A stretch of DNA of 64,000 bases from Homarus americanus (taxonomy: Eukaryota > Arthropoda > Malacostraca > Decapoda > Nephropidae), in contig NW_024748849.1 in the NCBI RefSeq assembly GCF_018991925.1, positions 694,501-758,500 of the forward strand, given 5' to 3'. The notes under the pieces were generated by a model. The model made no database searches. It had not been told where the DNA came from and was given only the letters and a program-made list of their open reading frames with translations. Shown one piece after another: positions 11,501-25,900 of this stretch. The position numbers and the translations under genes were made by a program. The stretch's first letter is position 1. Every line of letters starts with the position of its first letter.

Positions 11501-14500
11501 ACCCCAAGGCTCAGTACATGGACCATTACTACTGTATTTATTATATGTATACACGACATAGATATAGGGGTAGACAGCAACATAAGTAAATTTGCTGACG
11601 ACATTAAAATAGGGCGTGTAATTAAATCTGACGAGGACTCCACAAAACTACAGGAACGTCTAAACCAATTTTTCACATTGTCTGAAAAATGGCAGATAAA
11701 ATTTAATGTGGACAAATGTAAAGTACTTAACCTAGGAGATCTAAACGGAGAAACCAGATATCAGATGAACAACGTTGGTATAGAGAAATCCGACTGTGAG
11801 AAAGATTTAGGGGTAATGATAAGTCGGAATCTTAAACCAAGACAACAATGTGTATTTGCTGGAAACAAGGCTAATAAAGTACTCGAACTATCCAACCAGG
11901 CGCAAACTCGTAGCAATGGTTTTAAATTAGACAAATTTAGATTTAGGCGCGATAGGAAAATATTGGTTTGGAAATAAAGTAGAGGATGAGTGGACCAAGT
12001 TACCAAACATCATCATCAACTCGACCACGCTAGGTAGCTTCAAGCATAGGTTGGATGGATATATGAGCGATAGGTGTAAACAGGACTGCCCAATAAGGCC
12101 GCTGCAGTTTCCTCCATTCTTATGTACCAGTTGAGGGGTGGGGGTGGGGGGGGAGCTTAACGTGGGCACCTCTATAAAAGCCTTCATCGAGTCATGACTT
12201 AAGTGAGACATTTAGATAGGTTTTCACATCCCTACAACTGAGTATAAAATACAGTGTCGTGGGTTTGTTAAGGCACGGTAGGCTTATTGTCCAAGATGAA
12301 AACACTAAAACGAGAGAAAATAAGTTCCATTATTTAAACCGTTTATAACACGCTGGTATTATCATTATTAGTAGTAGTTTTTTTTACATAATAATACTCA
12401 TAAAAAATAATGTCAAATGTGGAAAACCCCCATATTAAGCCCAGGCCAAAGGAATTTACTTCCCCTCGTCCGAGTCATAAACCAGATATAATAGTGTTCA
12501 AATCTTTTTTTCTTTTTTTTAATTCCCCAAGACATTAAATGTGAGGGAGAGAAACAGTGAACCTCCCGAGTGAAGAAATAAAAAGTTGCCGGATTTAAGA
12601 CATTTATAAAGGAAATATATTTAAAAGTAGTGTTCTCAGTCACTGTACATTATTTATATTATATTGTGTAAGACTAAAGTTGGATCACCTGAAGAATCTA
12701 CACCCCAGCTTATTTCACCTGGAGATTAACCAACCTAACGCTGTATGGGGGGGATGCAGTTATAGGGTAGGTTGGGGGAGGATAGAATAGTATGGGTTAG
12801 ATGAGGATAGGTTAGAGCATGTTGGGTTAGGTTAACGTGAGCGTGGTTAATCTTTAGGTGGAATAAACTGGGATGGATGTTCTTCAGTTAATCCCATAAC
12901 TCGTTTAAATATTAATTGTTAATACCTTGTCTAGTTATATACTTCGCTAATAATTGAGTTTGTAATGATCAGTAAATCTCTTCAGTATATCTCTTAACAT
13001 TATTATATTGTGAAGTCTTCTCTATTTATCAAGTTAAAATGACATGATTAAATACGTTCGTTATGAAAACCTAAAAATAATAATAATTGTAATAATAATA
13101 ATAATAATAATATGAATTAGTGTAATAAAAAAGAATAATTAAATACAATACATAATTATATATGAATTAAATAAAACAATTAAATAAAACAATAATAATG
13201 AAAGATAATGAAAAACAAGGAAAAAATAAGAACTAAAAATACATAAATAAATCACCCGAAATAATAATAAAAATATAAGAATAAATTAAATATAAAACAT
13301 GTCTAAAAGAATTACAAGAAATATAAAGCGAAAGAGACAAAATTCCAATAAAAAAAATCAAACGTTTATATACATGATTTAAGTGGGAAGTGACTAGCGA
13401 CATTTTTCCCTCCAAGTGATGAAGATACCAACCAGTGTGGATTCCCTAATGCCACTCACCGTCCGACCACTCCTTCCCTGACCATTATATTCTTCAGCTT
13501 CCCGGCCTCATACGACCTCTCAAGGGGGGAGGGGATGATGCTGCATGATATTTATTATTAGCCCATTAATGTAAAAGTTTTATATACCTCGACTAGTTCC
13601 GGATGCTGAGAGATTGGTATGATAATAATTTGGGACCTGAGCTGGTGATGGGAAGGTGAGGGCATCGTCCAACTGGTTCATTGTAGAGGTGAACGTGGGG
13701 ATGTGTCTTACTAAATCACTTCAACTACGACTCAAAGATGAATATTACAAGATTTATAACACGATATTTCCCCTAAGTCACAAAAACGGCATTTTTATAC
13801 ACTTTTATTTACGACCAAAGACAAATCCTTTAAACCCTTTGACTGGCGGCGTAACACAGACGACTCGCTCACGTAAGCTACTGAACAAAGATGGCGGTGG
13901 TGAAATCGAGTCAAAATTGCACTCTGCTCCTCCCGTAATCAGCTGCGATCTCTCATCCCTTGTTAGAGGAAAAAATTAACGTATACGAATCATTGAGAAT
14001 CCGGGCTGGAGGGGTGAGTGAGGTGGCATTTTGGATCTTCCCGGATGTGACGTCAGCTGGCGTCTGAGACTCTCGCTGTGCTCATGACCATTGTATGTTA
14101 TCTGGCCTAGTTTTTGCCTTTATAGGGATTCTAAAGTCCCAAGGGCGCCTTAACACACACACACACACATTTATTTTATTCCTCTAACTTTTTTATTTAG
14201 TGTTCCGTTGATGCATCTCGGAATCCTAATATTTCTTAGTAATATTTCCCACTTTACATAGATAGACTTTGTGAATGGCTGACGTAAACAACTAACTATG
14301 ACTTACAGGACAAGTGAGTCCCAGATGTAATAGAACCTGACCTGACCTGAGTGGGACCGACTATGACTTGTGTCTTTTGTTAGATTATCTCTCTCTCAAT
14401 TTCTTTCTTTCTTTCTTTTTTCTCTTTCTCTCTTTCTTATTCTATTTGTTTCTCATGTTCTCTCTCTCTCTTCCCCCTCTCTTTATTACCTTATCTCTCT

Positions 14501-15575
14501 CTTCCTTCTCTCTCTTTCTTTCGTTTCTCACTTCAATTCATATCTCAAAATCTCTATCGTGTTTTTTTAAGAACAAATGTGAGATAAATCTTACTACCTT
14601 ATTAAAATGAATTAAATTCTTACGATAGATTTCAATGGGATAAATACAAATGATCCACGTCCCCTAACTCTCAGAGACACGTATAGTAAATCAGGGTGTA
14701 GAGTCTCACTTCTGTTTCAACGCCATTTTAAATACGTTCTTATATCCAGTTAGCGAGTTGTGAAGATCAATTGATAAATTACGCACAGTCACTCAAAAAA
14801 AATTATCTATACAAAATTGGGTTGAGACAATATGACACAACAGACGAAGGATTTTGACAACCTTACCGAGACAACAGGAGTCACAGTGTTCATTGTGAAA
14901 TTCATCGACCACCCAAAGTACAGATAGTTTTTGAGTGACTGTAAAAGTATACCTTTGAGAATCCATCTTCTGGTGTCGTGAGGAAAAATGGTCTGTTTTG
15001 ATAAGTCGGATCACCTGAAGGTTTTTGACATTCCTCCTTAATCCACCTTAACACTTATCCTATCCTTAACACCTTAACACTTATCCTACCCTAACCTTAG
15101 GTTAGGTTTGGTTAGGTTAGGTTTGTTTAGGATAGGTAACACTAGGATAGGTAAGGTTTAAATAGGATAGGTAATGCTAGGATTAGGTTAGCTAGGGTAG
15201 TTAATCTTAAGATGGACTAAGCTGGGGTGTCTAATATTCAGGTACTCTGATGTCTTGACCTTTCCGTATCGTATGGGTTTAAAGGATGACCCCATTACAC
15301 CAATTGAAGTGTGTGTGTGTGTGTGTTTTGGGGACGGTCATGTGCACGTACAAACAAGCTTAAGTTATGTACACAAACACAACTTACACCAGTTCATATA
15401 GTGTATAATGTATTCATACAGGTACCTGTGCACTCACACGCACGTACACACAGCCGCGCGCACGTTCATATCTGCATACTGATTGGAGCACACACACACA
15501 CACACACACACAAACTTCAATACATGTAATGCACAACACGTCGTAGAAGACACACCTGTTGCGAAAAAATACGTT

Positions 15576-15631
<56 letters not shown>

Positions 15632-18600
15632 GTAGATGATACTGCTCTTACCACAGACAGTGAAAGGGCATTACAAAAACTAAAGTAAAGGTTCTTTCTA
15701 AATTGGAAATAAATTCTTAAATACAAATTATGAAAGGCAACAAGGACCTTAAACAAGTGGAAAATGACGTAGCATTGGCTGTGATGGTGGATGTAAGGCG
15801 GTATAGGCGGAAGACCTGACCACCACGGAACCCAACGACTACACCGGCGGATGAAGGCAGTGCCTGATGGACAGGCTACTAGGCGAAACCCAACAAACTG
15901 GGCTATCGGCAGTCCATTGCAACTCTCCCTCTCCCCAGTCGTTGCAACACTTGTACCAATGGATCAGGAAAAGGGAGAGCCAAGATGTGTGGTTTCAGCC
16001 TCCACTCCTGCCTCACCACATACAGCCATCATCCAGCTCATCATACCTCTCATCATCATCATCATCAAAACCCCTATACCCCAAAAGTCCTATGGCGATG
16101 GGGACAGGCAAAGATGACTGCCGGGAGTCTCTAGTCACAACTCTGTACATGGGCGGCACAGATACGATGGTTATTTATGCACTGGGATCTAGGCAGCAGT
16201 GCAATCCGGTCCTGTCTGTGCAACTGAGCAGCCCCTTTGAGGAGCCACTCTGCTCACCCCACATGGGGAGAGAGCTAGAAAAGGTGCCCTAAACATAGCC
16301 TGCCTAAAAACCCAACCTGACTGGGCAACCGCACCCAGTCAGGTCATCCTTATGCGGTCGAGAACACAGTCAAAATCACAGATCCAAACAAAAACAAACT
16401 ATAAAACCTCTTATGGTCGCTATATGGGATGTCAGGAACCTTCTGGATACTGGCACAAATGAGGGTCCTGAAAGAAGAACCGCCCATGGTGCAAAAGACC
16501 TGGCTAGATATAACATCGACATAGTCCCCTCAGAACTCACCAACGTAGGTGACATCCTCAATAACTCATATCATTGTATCATAGCTGGATGATCATCATA
16601 CTTGATTCCGAGTGACAGCAAAGTATGCGGCAGAAATCAAAATAATAATAATAGGACAAGCAAACACAGCTTTTAATAATCTAAAAGAACCAATGAGAAG
16701 GAGCCATTTACTTCAATTTGAGAAAAAGGTTATTAAAAGGCTTTATATGGCCAGGACTGTTGTATGGGTCAGAAGCGTGGACACTTCAGCAGACACCAGA
16801 AAGAGTTTGGAGGCCTTTGAAATGTGACGCTTTAGGCGAATGCAAAGAATAAGCTACACTGACAGGACAACAAATGAAGAAGTACTAAGGCTAGCAAAAT
16901 CAAGAACAATACTTAAAATGTCCATAAAAATAAAACTGAGATACTTTGGTCATGTTATTAGTGATCGAGGGATAATAACAGAAATATTAAAGGGTTAAAG
17001 TTGAGGGTGGGTGGACCAGGGCCAGTGGAATTAAACGTCTACAGTGGAGGACTGTGGTCGCCAACCCTCACATATGAACACGGTACCCTAATCGATTGAT
17101 TAATGTGTATCTGTGTGTGTATGTGTGTGTGTGTAATAACATATGTATGTGTGTTTCCATGTACGCTACTGTCTTTGATGTCTGTCTATTACACATCAGT
17201 CAACAGATCAAAATTATATATTAAAGTTGAAATTTATATGAAAAAAGATCTACAGTATGTTGGTGTCTCCTAAAAGAATAATATTGATAGATTTAATATT
17301 GATGTTACTGTTGTATTTCAGTCAACTGGTTATAAATGGTTGTTAGTGTTGTGTCTTGTGTTGTAGACTGTTAAATAACAATCAGTGTGCCTAAACCTTA
17401 ACAACACCTTAACCTCTTTAACAACACCTTAACCCCCTTAACAACACCTTAACCCCTTTAACAACACCTTAACATTGATGATCGGTTTGTTTACTTCAGG
17501 TTGTTGTGGTCGACGGTGCTGGCTGGGGCGCCGCCTTGGGCCTTGTCTGGTGGCGGTGTCCTGGGGGCGACTAGTGGAGGAACCCCGGGGGCCCTCACAT
17601 CCCTGGGAGCCCTAGGTTCGGGGCCCTTGGATGCTGTAGTTGGTCCTCGACTTATGACCCGCCTGGTGGAGACGGAGGCGGTGCAGAGGGTGGCGGCGGC
17701 AAGGGAGAGAGAGTGTTGTGGCCTTGTGGATCCCACCACCACGCCCCTCACCCTACACTGGCTCACACGCCCTCCTCGCCACGCCTCCTCTTCCTCCACC
17801 CCACGACACGCCCATCACCACGCCCCCCGCGCCGTCTGTAACGACAACTCTCCTGCCGGGTAAGTATTGTGTGTGTGTGTGTGTGTGTGTGTGTTTTGTT
17901 AATATGTATGTTTATGAGTTGGTAATATGTGTGTTGGTAACATACGTGTATGCCTTTGTGGACGTTTATGTATATATGAGTACGTACTGTATATATTTTC
18001 TTGTTTGTGTGTGTGGGCGAGCGAGGCGCCTCTAGCGGACAGCCAAGGTACCGCACACCTACCCTCTCCTTCTATGGCACAGCTGATCTCTGATTCACGC
18101 TACCCACACCAACCATAAGAGATCCCTACGTTAATATCCTCCCCCTTAACTGAAGATGTGAGAATGTATTAAACTACGAGGAAGAATGTTCAGAGATTAT
18201 TAATTATTCACCTAACTGATCATGTGAGAATGTTTGAATATCTTTCTTAAGATATTGTAGAATGTACTGTAAATAAGAATAATGCTAGTTTATTTAAAGA
18301 TGGGTAACGTTAATATAATCTAGAATAAATTTTAAGTTATATAAAAGTTGTAAATATAATATAAAACGTATTTTATGTTCATAAAGGTAGATAGAGGTTT
18401 ATTAGGGGTCTCCTTGTTGCAGGTTTTACTTCCGACAGTCAGAGATGAGTCGTCGCTGGATCGTCTTCCTCGAGGGTGAGTTCTTATCTCTTTTGGTTAT
18501 AACCTAAGCTAACCAAACCTAACCTAACCTAACCTAACCTCACCGCGAGGGTAATCCCACGCCTGTATAACATCATAATAGAGGGAAATGGAGAAGAGAA

Positions 18601-18885
18601 AAAAGGAAGGTAGGTGGTGGGAGAGGCAGGGCAGGTAGGAGAGAGAGGGAGGGTGAGGGAAAATATAAATGAGGAAGTACAAGAGAGAGAGGGGACAGTA
18701 TCAAACAGGCCGCCCCACTGTGTGTGTTGTAACAATCCCATATTTTAGGGGAGTAAATTGTGTCATGCTTTAGAGGAAATACAGGAAAATGATTCAGTTT
18801 AGACAAAGATTACCCGCCATGACACCTACACGACAGTTGGTGATAATTTTTACAATGGTTAAGACTGGGTTAGTCTTTTAGCGAT

Positions 18886-18948
<63 letters not shown>

Positions 18949-20328
18949 ACATTATCAGTGACTCATAGATAACTTTTATGTTCACTCCTTGTTTCCTCTT
19001 AGTACTGAAAGCTTTTTTTTAAACAATTCACTATATTGTACCTCTACCACATTGTTATTTATGATCATTGTATATTTGTTACCGAGATCGTTGGTATAAC
19101 CTCTGGGTACTGGAAATATTATCGTCACCACAACACTATCACAACCACTATAACTCACCTTCACCATAACACACATCACTACGCACAACAACACACACAC
19201 ACACTACCATCACCACAACACACACCACCATCACCACAACACCCATCACCACAACACACCATCACCACAACACCCATCACCACAACACACCATCACCACA
19301 ACACACCATCACCACAACACACCATCACCACAACACACCAGTATCACCATTAACACATCACACCTCTATATCTCCCAGTCGTCCCCAGATGATGACGTCG
19401 CCACCACAGCCATGTCTGGTCGGGGCAGCTGTTCTGTTGCGCCACATGGACCTTAAATTCCTCTTAATGGTTTACGTGAAGACCTCCAGTGTTCCAGTGA
19501 CTCTTAACCATAATGTTTTCCTCTTAACTGACGATATAATATTGTGCTAATGTGACTCGGCTGAAGCACGGACTTAACGCTGTGCTAATGTGACTCGGCT
19601 GAAGCACGGACTTAACGCTGTGCTAATGTGACTCGGCTGAAGCACGGACTTAACGCTGTGCTAATGTGACTCGGCTGAAGCACGGACTTAACGCTGTGCT
19701 AATGTGACTCGGCTGAAGCACGGACTTAACGCTGTGCTAATGTGACTCGGCTGAAGCACGGACTTAACGCTGTGCTAATGTGACTCGGCTGAAGCACATA
19801 ATTTACGCGTATCTCCATGAAGTTTACACGAGGCGGAAAAAAATATCAAGTAGATAATTTATATTTTGTATCAGACGAAAATTATTTAGACTAACTTTTT
19901 TTCCCCCCTAATTTGTGCTGCGTGAACGTATTTAGTTAAGACAGTCTCAGTTTTATTTGGGGTTTATCTGCCAAAGCTAACCCCTAACGAGACCCTAGCG
20001 TACGTTATAGTGATGATGAATCTGCTCCTATAATATATAATTTGAATCCTGTTGTGTCATGTAAGTTTTACTTACTGTTATTTATTATCTAGATTTTTAT
20101 TTCATTATCTGAGTTAGATTGACCATAACCTTAACCTCATTTAACATAGGCCTATTAGTATTAGCTTTTCGAATCAATTGTATTATCAACGGCCTATTAG
20201 ATGTCTTTCCTCAACTCACAATGAGTCAATATACATAAGTCAAAGGTTATTGTGAGTCTATGTCTGTCTGTCTGTCTGTCCAAGTCTTTTAAGGAGATCT
20301 ATGTTTACCCTTACGAAACTACAACAAC

Positions 20329-20365
<37 letters not shown>

Positions 20366-23300
20366 ATAATAGCAGCAGTAGTAGTAGTAGAAAGTTCAAG
20401 TTGTAATACAGGAAGTTATATGTTAAGTGGAATTTAGTATTATGAGTTGCAGCTAGTTTGTATTAACACTAGTAAAGACAGTAATCAGTTGTAATTGTTG
20501 TAGAAGTAACCAGTAGAAGTCGTAGTTGCATTACTAATAGTGGTAACCGTAGTTGTGTTAATAATAGTAGTGATACAGACTGGACTTAACTTAGTGTATT
20601 ATGTGACGATGAATCATTAGTTTTATATTGTTAATAACGTGGGAAGTTAATATACCAAAATAAGGGGTAAATGCATTCCTATTTTATTATTTAAATTTAC
20701 TATTATTAAATGTTTTGATATTTAAATTAATAATTGTTTGTAGGATATAATATTTAGAACAATTTTATTTTATTTATTTTTTAATGATAAATAACGTGAG
20801 TTTTTCATTTAGTGTCTAGTTCGGTAACACTAGGCCTTTATAATGCTAAGTCAGTGTTAGCCTACTAGAATGTACTATATATTATTCACTAATAGCTGCA
20901 CAGTAGATTATTTTAAGGGGTTTCAATAACATGATTCATCGGTACTTATTGTTGTGAGTTAATGGCGTGTAATCTATATGTAAATACGTTTTAATGTAAT
21001 AGTGGAGGTCGTTAATACCTCTCGATTGGAAGTTTATTTTTGTCACTTGTAAACAACGATTGCGTTAATTTATTTCTGTTTAATAATTAGTAGGTAAATG
21101 ATTGGCATTTGGGGGATTTTTCTTTTCTTCAGATAAATTAAAGGCGGAACCCGGGCGGGGGAAATAGGGACTCTAAAAGAAAAAAGACGAAGACGACATC
21201 GCAAAAATAGGGGGGGGGGAGTTCGATTCTGTGTTAGTGGACGTGTCTGGCATCTGAACCCCAATCTACACTTACTTGTTCTGAACCTCTAAACTCCTCC
21301 GTATTTTACCAAAAGGTGTTGATCCCCCTATCTTTACAGCTCGGGCACACTGGGACCCCTAATAAACGAAATGACATAACTCACCGAACTTATACACCAA
21401 ATAGGAGAAACAGAAGAACGAGTAGTGTTGATGTTTCTGGCATCTATACTCCAGCGGATCGTAAGGTCATTTGGGGGTGATTTAAGAGCGGAGGACGCGG
21501 CTTGGCCTAATAATAACAATCAACCACTATTAGCGGCATCCTAAGATTAAAACCCTCACTCCCCGCCATGCCTCCCCCTCCTACACCCTCACCCTGCACT
21601 TACCCTCCCCCCTCCCCAACACACACGAGCCTGGGCTATTGGCAACACTGATTGACTCTATTGATAGCAGGAACTGAACTCCCCGCCCTGAGCTGCGTTC
21701 TCTCTCTCTCTCTCTCACTAGGTGCTATAATACACAATCTTCTCCTGCTAGGTGCTATACAGGCCATCTTCCCCTGCTAGGTGTCATACAGGCCACCTTC
21801 CCCTGCTAGGTGTCATACAGGTCACCTTCCCCTGCTAGGTGTCATACAGGTCACCTTCCCCTGCTAGGTGTCATACAGGCCACCTTCCCCTGCTAGGTGT
21901 CATATAGGGCACCTTCCCCTGCTAGGTGTCATACAGGCCACCTTCCCCTGCTAGGTGTCATACAGGCCACCTTCCCCTGCTAGGTTCCATAACTACCAGT
22001 GTCATAAATCCTTTTTAATGTGGCTTGATGGACCCCTCCTTTTAGAGTTGCTACCTTGGTCAGTTTTATCTTTTAATCCCAAAACACAAATATAACTACA
22101 GATAACAGAAACAAGTACAGGTACAGAAACATGTAGGGGTACAGTTAAATATATAAGTACTCTTTCACTGGAAACTTTAGATGTTATTCGCTCTAACTGG
22201 TGTGAGATAATGATGTGCTCTTCTGATTGAGAAAATGGGCGGCTGAAAGGAAAAGTATGCATATCTAAACTGTCTTTATACAAGGTATACCTACACTATC
22301 TACCCACATTGCTGCACTGTCTATTTACATTGTATACCTGTACTATTTACATTGTATACATGCAGTCTATATTGTATATTTGCACTGTTCATACATTATA
22401 TACCTGTACTATGTATATTGTATACTTATGTACAGGCTGATTGAAAGCTTATATGACGATTTTACTTAATAAATATACTGTGTATGTCCATCAGGCCACC
22501 GTGTAAAGCCCGTTGCACTCCCTCAGCAGTAAAGACGTGTCAAGTATGTAATGTGATCTGGATAATGTCGTACAGCCACGTTGTCATTTACTCTTAAAAT
22601 AAAACATCAAAAGAGTTAGTTGTTCGTGGGAAAAAGTGACTCGACTTGTGGGTGAGGTGATACTCTTAGTGTGGGTGACGCCGCCAAGACGCGCGCATTG
22701 TTTACCAACTGTGGGATGCCGCACCGCCGGGATCCAACACTGTTTTTGTAGATGGATCGTAATTATACTCGTCTCCTTCTAATTATACTGCGCGTGGGAT
22801 ATTATTCACATCCATATAGGACGGGCAGAGAACGTGAGACACTATTAGCTGTGATTATGGAACAATATCATAATTAAATTCGTTTTAGTTTGATTTCTTT
22901 TAGTAGAATCTCTTAGAAACCCCTGATCATATTTGATGTGTATGCAATGACTTTATTCGAATATTTAGTTCAGCAAGAAAATAGTTCGTCGATTGATATA
23001 TTGTGAATAAATCGACAAAATCTCCCAGAAGACACCTCTTTAGTTCAGTTACGTTGAAGTTGTCATGTAAACAAACAAACAGTGCCGGATGTCAAGGGAA
23101 AAAAGCCTAGGAAATCGAGGGGCGAGACAGTGTTGTCGTCTGGCCGGGCGCCGTCAGCAATGGATCCTTCGTGTTGGTACATGGTTGCCGGCGCCGAGGA
23201 GGTGGGCAAGGGGCAATTGACGCCCAGCATGTGAGGCAATAAAAAAGATATTCAGAGGGCGAGAAATGTTGTACACGGGAAAGAGGATTAAGGATGGCGG

Positions 23301-24488
23301 CGTTTGTAAAGGGGAATTGTTTGTAACGCTGAAGGCGGGTAATACAACGACCTTAGTACGAGGAGGCTAGATCCAGGACATGTGATGCGGGGGGTCGTTG
23401 GCTGGCTGGCAGAGACTTTAAACCTCTGCCACCCTCGACAAGTTGGCTGGTAAATAGAGATATTGTTTATATATTTCCCCGACACTGTAAGGAAATTTAA
23501 TCGGCACTTTAGATCTTTTTTTTATCAGTATAACTTAAGAGTCTTAGACTGCCAGTAACCAGGATCATTAATTATTTTTTGATCAGAGAAATGAGCCGTA
23601 ACATCACACCAGGTAATTGAAGATGAATTCTTACACGTATACGGCAACTCTGTATTTATTGTTCCACGAAGAAAACTAAATTCACAACGAAAATGGCGGG
23701 AAAATCTCAAATCAGTGGACGAGACGTAAAATTATTCACCAGAGAACGCAAGTACAGGGGTGATTATTGTTCTGGTGCGGGAGAGAAGTACTCGTGTTGT
23801 ACTCCGGGGAACTGGGTCGTATCGTACGTCGTCAGAAGCAAACTATGCAGCAGTGTAGTGTGTGTATACACAGCCATTTGTGCTACATGTTAGTCCAGCC
23901 TTAAACGTAACCTAGTCCCTCTACCACACCTAAGATATCCCTATGCCTTTATAATTATACTTTACAACAGTCTGTGTCATATTTCGAAGTTAATTCGCGC
24001 GGAGTTTTCCCTGTGTAATAGTGATTAGTCTTTTAAAACAACATAAATATTGTCTACAGACATAATCACATCACTCGACTATATATAAAAATATATAGGA
24101 ACTAAAAATAATAGTAGAGGTTATTTCAGTTGTATTCGTCGAGTATCTCAGGAATAATGACGAAGCTCACTTCTCAGTTTACTTTCTCTTGTACTAGACT
24201 TTTGGATCATAGGGGAAAGGAAATGGTTTAAGACATGGGAAGGCGAGATATGGGGTTTAGTTAGCTAGAACTTGGGCATGGGAGCCAGTAACGGGGATGG
24301 GACATAGGAGTGACCAATGGGGAAGAGGACATATAGCGTTACTAATGAGGAAAAGGACACTGGGTGTTACTAATGTGATAGGACATAATTATGCGTCACC
24401 AATGAGAAAAATGACACAAGGAGTTACTAACAGGATATAAGGCATGTGGAAGTTCAAGTGTGGCAGGGCAGTTTATGATACATGTGAA

Positions 24489-24535
<47 letters not shown>

Positions 24536-25815
24536 CATCATAGTAGTAGTAGTAAGGTGGTAGTAGTATGAAAAATATTGGAACGTATATTCTCCCAAAA
24601 CTTAGTAAATAAAAAAATAAATAATGTAGCTTAACTCAAACAGAAATACAACAATCTTCGTAAACCCACACACACGGGCCCCGAACTTTCATAACAGTGT
24701 GTTAATTCGAGGTACAGATAGTAGCTGAAATATACCACGATAATAAAATGAGGTCTACTTAAAACGGGAAAAATGCATTACAAATTTGGGTTAGGCCACC
24801 ATTAACACGGGTATGCGAACTGCTAGCGCGAAGGGGCTATAGCCTACAGTATACCTCACCCGTCACCTCCTCTAAAGACTCGGAGTGAAAGGTTGGGGGT
24901 GGGGGGGGGGTATTGTCGAGTATGGCACGAACAAGAAGAAACACTGATGATTAGTTTTTTTTTCATACTGTATTTTGGGAACGTTTTAAATACTTCCAAA
25001 ACGTTGTGTGTTCGTAAGGAATAGAATTTGTATATTGAAAGATTTTCTTGTCGAATTTTTTTGGAGCGGTATAACTCACTCAAAGAGACGTATTGGTAGT
25101 TTGAGTTAATATCTCTTTTTCCCGACCCCATCATCTTGCCCATGTTACCTTATCTCTCCTCCATTCCCTCCCTCTCCTCCGCAGGCCCCTCCGTTCCCTC
25201 TCTCTCCCCTCCAGGTCCCTCCCTCTACCCTCCATTCCCTCCCTTTGCCTCCCCCCTGCATGCCCCTCCCTTCCCTTCCCTTCCTTTACCCTGCGGGCCA
25301 CCTCCATTCCCTTCCTCTATCCTCCACCCCCTTACTGCTTGTCGTCACTCCTCTCAATCGCCACTTACCGGACTGGCCAACATTTTTCACCGAATTTCTT
25401 TAAGCTCAATATTCCGCCAGCGTCCGTCTCATTATTCAAAACTATTCACCCGTTCAATTGGTGAATAATTTTGTGAAGGGAATGACGCTGTTAAGACCCC
25501 TGACGGGAAGCGACAAGACTGTTATCCGTCGCTAATGACTTGCCTGGTACGATGGGTTGAATGGTCAAGTTTGTTCTGGATTCATTAAGCCCCACTAGAA
25601 AATCCTTAAGACCCTAACTTGATCTTTGAATCCCAAATCCAGAACCCAACTGTATCGTAGGAAATGACTTGAGTTGTGTTAGTTCATGAACTGAGGCATT
25701 GTGTAAGACCGCCACGAGTTACTGCACACTTAAAAATAGAGCGTCAATATTATTCAGCTTTTAAAAAAGGCATCATAAAAAAATATTGATTTTTATAGTG
25801 AATGAACAATTTGTC

Positions 25816-25900
<85 letters not shown>

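Noticed and set aside
17173..17180. CTTTGATG as a TCF/LEF site for Wnt feedback on Notum
   Set aside because: A 7-8-bp match is expected several times in 64 kb by chance (others at about 27.03 and 52.65 kb), and I see no cluster.
18500..18541. Internal telomere or chromosome-end fusion from TTAGG/CCTAA tracts
   Set aside because: Tracts are only 10-30 bp, scattered and mostly inside fold-back elements, so a fusion relic is not supported.
23693..23893. 66-aa frame MAGKSQISGRDVKLF... with several cysteines
   Set aside because: It starts with ATG and is compositionally plausible, but has no family resemblance, no splice logic and is isolated in a 12.6-kb intron; chance cannot be excluded.
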